Assembly (NCBI GenBank): GCA_948688495.1
Contig: CAPQSW010000001.1
Span: 125,951-145,445 of the forward strand
Reading direction: 5' to 3'
Length of the DNA stretch: 19,495 nt
From: an uncultured Lachnospiraceae bacterium
Lineage (GTDB): Bacteria; Bacillota; Clostridia; Lachnospirales; Lachnospiraceae
In this document: piece after piece, positions 14,792 to 19,495 of the stretch
Layout of the letters: every line of letters begins with the position of its first letter
How positions within the stretch are numbered: the stretch's first letter is position 1
Position numbers and translations under genes: made by a program
Notes under the pieces: generated by a model
Seen by the model: the letters and a program-made list of their open reading frames with translations, nothing else
Database searches by the model: none
What the model was told of the DNA's origin: nothing

Positions 14792-16213
14792 TTATTTCAT
14801 CAATGATTTTTCCCAATCCGGGATTTCATTTTTCCAATCCTGCGCAAGATATTCCTTCTCCAATGCAATAACCTTCTTCATCGCTTCCTGCCCCGGCGCA
14901 CCGATAGTCAGACGCTTCCTTACGCAAGTCTCCATAGACACCGCCTCAAATATATCCTCCTCAAACACCGGGCTGATTGCTTTCAGCTCATCCAGGCTCA
15001 TATCATCAATGGCAATATTCTTATCAATGCAATATAGGACGATCTGTCCCACTATCCCATGGGCATCCCGAAAAGGCACGCCATGATTTACCAGATAATC
15101 CGCAGCGTCTGTGGCATTGGTAAAGCCATTTTTGGCGCTTGCCTCCATCCTGTCTTTGTTAAAATTCATCGTCGACAGCATCCCGGTAAACAACGCCAGA
15201 CAGCCTTTTACGGTATCCATGGCGTCAAATGCCAGCTCCTTATCCTCCTGCATATCCTTGTTGTAGGCAAGCGGAATCCCCTTCATCGTGGTAAGAAGGG
15301 AGACAAGGGCACCGTAAACGCGCCCGGTTTTGCCGCGTACCAGCTCTGCGATATCGGGATTCTTCTTCTGCGGCATAATGCTGCTTCCCGTGCTGTAGGC
15401 GTCATCAATCTCCACAAACTGATATTCATTGCTGTTCCAGATAATGACTTCCTCGGAAAACCGGCTCAAATGCATCATCACCGTGGAAAGCGCCGAGAGA
15501 AATTCAATCAGGTAATCCCGGTCCGATACACCATCCATGCTGTTTAAGGCAGGTCCCGCAAATCCCAGCAGATCCGCCGTATAATACCTGTCCAAATCGT
15601 ACGTGGTGCCTGCAAGTGCGCCGGAACCCAGCGGACAGTAATCCATCCTCCGGTAAATATCCTGCATGCGCCCTCGGTCGCGCTTGAACATTTCAAAGTA
15701 TGCGCCAAGGTGATGCGCCAGGGTTACCGGCTGCGCCTTCTGTAAATGTGTAAAGCCCGGCATATATGTATCCACATGTTCTTCCATAACTTTTAAAAGT
15801 ACCTGTAAGATTTCCTCCAGCAGTTCATCCACTGCCAACACTTCCTGACGTGTATAGAGACGCATGTCCAATGCGACCTGGTCATTCCGGCTTCTTCCGG
15901 TATGCAGCTTCTTTCCGGTATCACCGAGACGGTCAATCAAGGTCGCCTCCACAAAGCTGTGAATATCCTCGTATTCATGGGAAATGGTAAGCTCTCCGGT
16001 CTCTACCTCATGCAAAATATCTTTTACCGCCTTCACCAAATCTTCTGTTTCCCGCTCGGTCAAAATGCCCTGTTTCCCGAGCATTTTTACATGGGCGATG
16101 CTGCCCTCCATGTCCTGTCGGTAAAACTTCTTATCAAATGATATGGACGCGTTGAAATTGTATACCAGCTGGTCTGTCTCCTTCGTAAAGCGTCCGCCCC
16201 ATAATTGTGCCAT
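14792..16213 (-). CDS. argH: Argininosuccinate lyase
   Basis: This 473-residue enzyme of the fumarase/aspartase superfamily cleaves argininosuccinate to arginine and fumarate, the last step of arginine synthesis. It begins MAQLWGGRF and contains HTGRSRNDQVALD (104-116), GFTHLQKAQPVTLAHH (153-168) and the superfamily signature GSSIMPQKKNPD (276-287). The serine of that loop is the catalytic acid/base of the family. It is a homotetramer in known examples. The frame stays open to 16441 through part of queH, but the ATG at 16211-16213 has an AGGAGG ribosome binding site six bases upstream and starts at the conserved N-terminus. It follows queH by 28 bases. argG is not in the window, so the arginine genes are split. 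Confidence 0.95.
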   Translation of the reverse strand: MAQLWGGRFTKETDQLVYNFNASISFDKKFYRQDMEGSIAHVKMLGKQGILTERETEDLVKAVKDILHEVETGELTISHEYEDIHSFVEATLIDRLGDTGKKLHTGRSRNDQVALDMRLYTRQEVLAVDELLEEILQVLLKVMEEHVDTYMPGFTHLQKAQPVTLAHHLGAYFEMFKRDRGRMQDIYRRMDYCPLGSGALAGTTYDLDRYYTADLLGFAGPALNSMDGVSDRDYLIEFLSALSTVMMHLSRFSEEVIIWNSNEYQFVEIDDAYSTGSSIMPQKKNPDIAELVRGKTGRVYGALVSLLTTMKGIPLAYNKDMQEDKELAFDAMDTVKGCLALFTGMLSTMNFNKDRMEASAKNGFTNATDAADYLVNHGVPFRDAHGIVGQIVLYCIDKNIAIDDMSLDELKAISPVFEEDIFEAVSMETCVRKRLTIGAPGQEAMKKVIALEKEYLAQDWKNEIPDWEKSLMK

Positions 16214-16241
16214 ATCTGTCCTCCTGTTAAAATCTCTTTTC

Positions 16242-16892
16242 TTACATATCCTGGGATAAGCGCCGCTCTCTCTCCCGCTTGGAAAATACGCAGCCACAAT
16301 AGTCCTGGCGGTACATTCCGTATTCCTTCGAGAGTTCCACGGAACGCTTGTATCCATTTTTCTTCTTGAAATCGGAACTAAGATAGGAAATCCCATACTC
16401 CTCTGCAAGTTTTTCTCCAATTTCATTGAGTTTTTCTGCATTTTTCAAGGGACTGATGGACAATGTTGTCGTAAAATAATCCATATTCAGCCGCTTCGCA
16501 TACTCTGCCGCTTCCTTAAGCCTCATCTCATAACACAAAAAACAACGCTCGCCACCCTCTGGAACGTCCTCCAGCCCTTTTACAAGCGCGTAAAACCTGT
16601 CCTGTTCAAAACCGCCCTCTATAAAATGAATGGGATAACAAAAAGAGGCTACATGCTCCGAAAACCGCCGGATAAAGTCTTGCTGCTCCCCGACGCGTTT
16701 CCAGTATTCCTCAGGCGGGTATATATTGGGATTGTAGTAGAGAACTGTAATCTCAAAATACCGGGACAGGTATTCCAGGACATAACTGCTGCATGGCGCG
16801 CAGCAACTGTGCAGTAAAAGCGTCGGTTCTCTCCCCTGACACTGCTGCTTCTCGATTTCCTGTTCCATCTCTTTCTGATAATTGCGTTTCAT
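16242..16892 (-). CDS. queH: Epoxyqueuosine reductase QueH
   Basis: This 216-residue protein reduces epoxyqueuosine to queuosine in tRNA anticodons, the last step of Q synthesis. It is the cobalamin-independent alternative to QueG. It carries the QueH cysteine sets: HSCCAPCS (C30, C31, C34), ERCFLCYEMR (C117, C120) and YRQDYCGC (C199, C201). In structurally studied QueH, conserved cysteines hold an Fe-S cluster and a neighbouring metal. FTTTLSISPLKN and the full length match the family. The ribosome binding site is a GGGGG-type run. It sits between the iron alcohol dehydrogenase gene and argH with short gaps on both sides and may be co-transcribed with them. No other queuosine genes are present. 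Confidence 0.94.
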   Translation of the reverse strand: MKRNYQKEMEQEIEKQQCQGREPTLLLHSCCAPCSSYVLEYLSRYFEITVLYYNPNIYPPEEYWKRVGEQQDFIRRFSEHVASFCYPIHFIEGGFEQDRFYALVKGLEDVPEGGERCFLCYEMRLKEAAEYAKRLNMDYFTTTLSISPLKNAEKLNEIGEKLAEEYGISYLSSDFKKKNGYKRSVELSKEYGMYRQDYCGCVFSKRERERRLSQDM

Positions 16893-16946
16893 GGTATCCC
16901 CCTGTCCGCCAAACTGTTACATGCTTTTTGTATCCTCTGATATTTC

Positions 16947-18047
16947 CTATCTGCGGAATTGATACAGGGTATCCTCATCCATTGGGAACGGGTAATTCTT
17001 TAATTTGGCCTGATTTCCCATAATCATCTCAACATCCTGTTTCCACAAGTCCTCCGAAATCTCCACCTTGCCCAGCAGTTCATCCAGATATTCCGTAAAA
17101 CTCTCCACACTTGCGAAACCCATCCCATCCAGTACTGCCTGCACATCCTCCTTCGCCTCATAACAGTTTAAAAATCCCGGCAGGAAAATTCCCACTGCCC
17201 TGCCGTGGGGAACCCCCATCTCATAGGTAACCGGATAACTGAGGCCATGCGGTAAGGAAGTGCCTGTATGGGTAATCGCCATACCCGCCACTGCAGCCAT
17301 CTGCATCAGCTTGTCAAACACCGTATCGGAAAGCGTCAATCCAGGCTCCCGGTCCATCTGCCGGCACTGCATAAGTTCTTCCCGCATCTGCGAAAACAGC
17401 GACAACCCCTTCTCAGAATACATTCGGTTATAAGCATTGGCATTGGTGTTCAGATAACTCTCAATCAGATGCGCCAGCGCATCCACCGCCGTATCTATCA
17501 ATGTATTAAGACTTGCCGTTTTCAGATAACGGCTGTCTATGAGCGCCAGCCTGGGATAAATCTTATGGCTGATGCTCTGCTTCGTCCTGCGGGCATGGAT
17601 TGTCAGAATCGCATAGGGCGTCACCTCAGAACCAGTGCCCGCCGTTGTCGGAACTTCTGCCACCGGCAAAGACGGCAGCTCACGTTTCTCATATAAGAGA
17701 GCCTCGCTTTCCCCCGGATTTGCAATCATTAAAGCAATCGCCTTTGCCGCATCCATGGGGGAGCCTCCACCAATCCCGACGACAAAATCCACACCTTCCC
17801 GTATTCCCAAATCCCTCGCCTGCATCACGGTCTCAATGGAAGGGTTTTCCTCAATTCCATCAAAAACCACACAACCTTTTTCTTCTTTCTGCAAGGCATT
17901 TTTCACATCCTCCAGGGAACCGTTTACCCGGGAAGAATGCCTTCCGGTCACAAGCAGCGCTTTATTTCCTAAAGCTGCAAGCTCTTTCCTGTGATTCACC
18001 ACACAATTGCTTCCAAAGTATACATTCGTTGGCATATAAATCTGCAT
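16947..18047 (-). CDS. Iron-containing alcohol dehydrogenase
   Basis: This 366-residue enzyme of the group III (iron) alcohol dehydrogenase family oxidises an alcohol or reduces an aldehyde with NAD(P). It has GIGGGSPMDAAKAIAL (91-106, coenzyme), TTAGTGSEVTPYA (134-146) and a complete metal site: D189, H193, H267 and H281, with the D-x3-H and H-x13-H spacing of E. coli FucO. The longest frame starts at a TTG at 18077, but the ATG at 18045-18047 (MQIYMPTNVYFG) has a GGAGG ribosome binding site seven bases upstream and matches the family N-terminus. Substrate preference (butanol, propanediol and so on) cannot be read from the sequence. It is preceded by a broken Uma2 gene, and no promoter is clear. 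Confidence 0.91.
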   Translation of the reverse strand: MQIYMPTNVYFGSNCVVNHRKELAALGNKALLVTGRHSSRVNGSLEDVKNALQKEEKGCVVFDGIEENPSIETVMQARDLGIREGVDFVVGIGGGSPMDAAKAIALMIANPGESEALLYEKRELPSLPVAEVPTTAGTGSEVTPYAILTIHARRTKQSISHKIYPRLALIDSRYLKTASLNTLIDTAVDALAHLIESYLNTNANAYNRMYSEKGLSLFSQMREELMQCRQMDREPGLTLSDTVFDKLMQMAAVAGMAITHTGTSLPHGLSYPVTYEMGVPHGRAVGIFLPGFLNCYEAKEDVQAVLDGMGFASVESFTEYLDELLGKVEISEDLWKQDVEMIMGNQAKLKNYPFPMDEDTLYQFRR

Positions 18048-18106
18048 CTGTTTTCCTCCATTCTGCTGTTTCCCCAATGTCTGGCATAGGGGATGGGCCC
18101 AGGCTG

Positions 18107-18400
18107 CTATATCCCCTCAAATATCTCATCAAATGTAATGGTTACGCTGGGAAAATGAATGATTTAAAATTCATCCTTATTATTTACTGTAACCTTTTTC
18201 CATAAAAAATATTTGGGGGTATCATCTTCATAATCTAATTCATAGATTTCAATTTCTCTTTTTCTCCAGTCAACAATCCAATATTCCTCAATCTCCTGCT
18301 GACGGTATATTTCCATCTTTTCCGAGCGGTCATATTGTTCTGTAGCGGGAGATAAGACCTCTAACACAAACACCTGCCTTTTCGTAAACGGTCTGAATTC
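18107..18400 (-). pseudogene. Broken Uma2 family endonuclease gene
   Basis: The frame keeps the C-terminal half of a Uma2 (DUF820, PD-(D/E)XK-like) protein: VLEVLSPATEQYDRSEKMEIYRQQ followed by EEYWIVDWRKREIEIYELD. A TAA stop at 18164-18166 interrupts it. Beyond the stop the same frame continues with IIHFPSVTITFDEIFEGI to a TAG at 18107-18109. That is the usual Uma2 ending, so the stop is a nonsense mutation. The N-terminal half (the domain start and first catalytic acidic residue) is absent. The in-frame sequence before VFVLEV does not look like Uma2, and the ribosome binding site and start are not convincing. Two independent lesions make it a pseudogene. It follows the D,D-peptidase gene by only a few dozen bases. 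The upstream boundary is approximate. Confidence 0.72.
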
Positions 18401-18455
18401 TATTTCCATGCAGTTCCACATAGAGTATAACAAACTTTTCCCTAAAATAACAGAA

Positions 18456-19349
18456 TTACTTTTCAAAATGCTGATAATCCTTCACCGAGTTCCAGCTTCC
18501 GCCCCACGTAAACCCATGCTCTGTAAACAGTCGATAACAAAGGTCATTTTCGTCTATCTTATGCGCAAATTCCCGGCTGCGGTCGGCATACTCTGCACCA
18601 TTCACGGGACTTATCACCGTCTCCCCATTATTTTTTCGTTTTATATAAGGATTATATCTTGGATTGATGTCTATGGCAAGCCCCAGGCTGTGGCGCGACA
18701 TCCGGCTTGTACCCGCGATTTCCCTGTAATTAAACGCAGATGTATTATTATCCTCCATCGACTGCTCGTCATCTGCGCCGTAATCATCCACCAGCGCCAT
18801 TTTCTCAATCGCATATCCATTTTCATACAGCTCTGCCATGATTTCCAGCACATCCTCTGCAATGGATTGGTTGACCAAAAGCTCCCCAATATGGGTCTGC
18901 CCGTCAAATCCTACGTAAAGCACGCGGAGATACCGCAGTTCCCCTATGGAGATATTGTCATTTTCCTGATAGGAAATCCCCATAATCCTCTGTTGTACCT
19001 CCGCTCCTGGTTCTTCACTGTAAAACAGCAAATCCGTCTGGCTCCCTTCTATCTGCGATATGTCCAAAACCGATCCGGCATCCATCTCCCGTATTTGTTC
19101 TATTGCTAACACTTCCTTCGTCTTAGCAGAAACTTCCTTTGTCTCACTTCTATCCGAAATAATCTTTGCGCAGTTTTCGGATACTTCTTGCTCTATTTCT
19201 GACAATCTGAAAAGAAATGCTCTGTTGTTTAAGCTTTCCTGCAAATCCATGCGGTCTGTGCCGCATGAAATATTCATTGCTGACAATACACAGAAAATAA
19301 AACACAAAACCCTCGTTCGTGACCATTTCCACGCCAAAAATTGTTTCAT
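18456..19349 (-). CDS. M15 family D-alanyl-D-alanine carboxypeptidase-like protein
   Basis: This 297-residue exported zinc peptidase begins with an N-terminal signal or anchor (VLCFIFCVLSAMNISCG). A cysteine at residue 29 follows that stretch but without a good lipobox (Asn at -3), so lipoprotein status is doubtful. A linker (about 40-125) leads to the M15 catalytic domain. Its zinc ligands are His220 and Asp227 in SRHSLGLAIDINPRYNP and His294 in DYQHFE. DYGADDEQSMEDNNTSAFNYR and WGGSW fit the VanY/L-Ala-D-Glu peptidase-like group. It should trim cell-wall peptides outside the membrane. Start chosen at the ATG at 19347-19349 with an AGGAGA ribosome binding site; the frame also extends to 19385 without a better site. 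It runs toward the broken Uma2 gene. Confidence 0.85.
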   Translation of the reverse strand: MKQFLAWKWSRTRVLCFIFCVLSAMNISCGTDRMDLQESLNNRAFLFRLSEIEQEVSENCAKIISDRSETKEVSAKTKEVLAIEQIREMDAGSVLDISQIEGSQTDLLFYSEEPGAEVQQRIMGISYQENDNISIGELRYLRVLYVGFDGQTHIGELLVNQSIAEDVLEIMAELYENGYAIEKMALVDDYGADDEQSMEDNNTSAFNYREIAGTSRMSRHSLGLAIDINPRYNPYIKRKNNGETVISPVNGAEYADRSREFAHKIDENDLCYRLFTEHGFTWGGSWNSVKDYQHFEK

Positions 19350-19495
19350 TTCGATTCTCCTGATACCCTCAGAGCGTCTGCACATGCATGTAAATTCCGC
19401 AACATTGAATTAAGCTCTGGCATTCCATACAAAAGGTTTTAAGGCATTAATTTTTTCTCTTTATATTGATTGGCTCTACCCATATTAATAATTTC
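19350..19495. other. Right-edge upstream region of the M15 peptidase gene
   Basis: This AT-rich stretch contains the palindrome ACATGCATGT (19382-19391). On the minus strand there are only weak promoter candidates, such as TTGTAT-17-TTCAAT near 19411-19445. Nothing else can be assigned before the window ends. Confidence 0.3.

Noticed and set aside
16214..16441. N-terminal extension of argininosuccinate lyase
   Set aside because: The extra 76 residues overlap queH, lack similarity to the family, and are bypassed by a strong ribosome binding site at the conserved MAQLWGG start.
17268..18205. Plus-strand frames of 119-201 residues
   Set aside because: They are antisense to the iron alcohol dehydrogenase, low in complexity, and without ribosome binding sites.
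18408..19109. 233-residue plus-strand frame
   Set aside because: It is the shadow of the M15 peptidase, which has zinc ligands and a proper start.

Overview
The window looks like a chromosomal segment from a gut-type anaerobic Firmicute, most likely Lachnospiraceae/Clostridia. The basis is indirect: strong GGAGG-type ribosome binding sites, TTGACA/TATAAT promoters, moderate GC with AT-rich intergenic DNA, a GGGtGRT/NifU-like gene pair, QueH, a secreted LytD-like glucosaminidase with FN3 repeats, and an iron-dependent alcohol dehydrogenase. I cannot assign a species. No rRNA, tRNA, CRISPR array or intact insertion sequence is visible.

Layout. 1-300: a compact convergent locus that reads as a complete par/Fst-like type I toxin-antitoxin module. 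It has a 32-residue single-membrane-span toxin on the minus strand, a short antisense RNA on the plus strand, a shared terminator hairpin, and a repeat that lets the antisense RNA pair over the toxin start codon. It is absent from a length-filtered ORF view. 505-960: the AT-rich remains of a tyrosine integrase with AAGTCTA repeats upstream of it, probably the scar of an integrated element. 986-2777 (minus): NifU-like scaffold protein followed by the GGGtGRT protein, with a terminator. 2990-5658 (plus): a promoter and a secreted cell-wall glucosaminidase. 5662-7943 (minus): a two-gene ABC exporter whose promoter carries a perfect operator palindrome over its -10. 8017-9131 (plus): a divergent promoter and a GT8 glycosyltransferase. 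9156-13273 (minus): a three-gene operon of a degenerate ATPase_2/DUF234-type protein, DNA topoisomerase III and a GlmU-tail-like left-handed beta-helix protein. 13459-14544 (minus): aspartate-semialdehyde dehydrogenase. 14792-18047 (minus): iron alcohol dehydrogenase, QueH and argininosuccinate lyase. 18107-19349 (minus): a broken Uma2-type gene and an M15-family D,D-peptidase.

Most of the right 14 kb is ordinary core metabolism and envelope biology. The least ordinary parts are the type I toxin-antitoxin locus at the left edge, the GGGtGRT/NifU pair of unknown function, the ATPase-family protein that has lost both its P-loop and its nuclease-like motif yet sits directly upstream of topB, and the operator palindrome in front of the ABC exporter. 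Several starts are moved inward from the longest possible frame because clear ribosome binding sites and family N-termini lie downstream.
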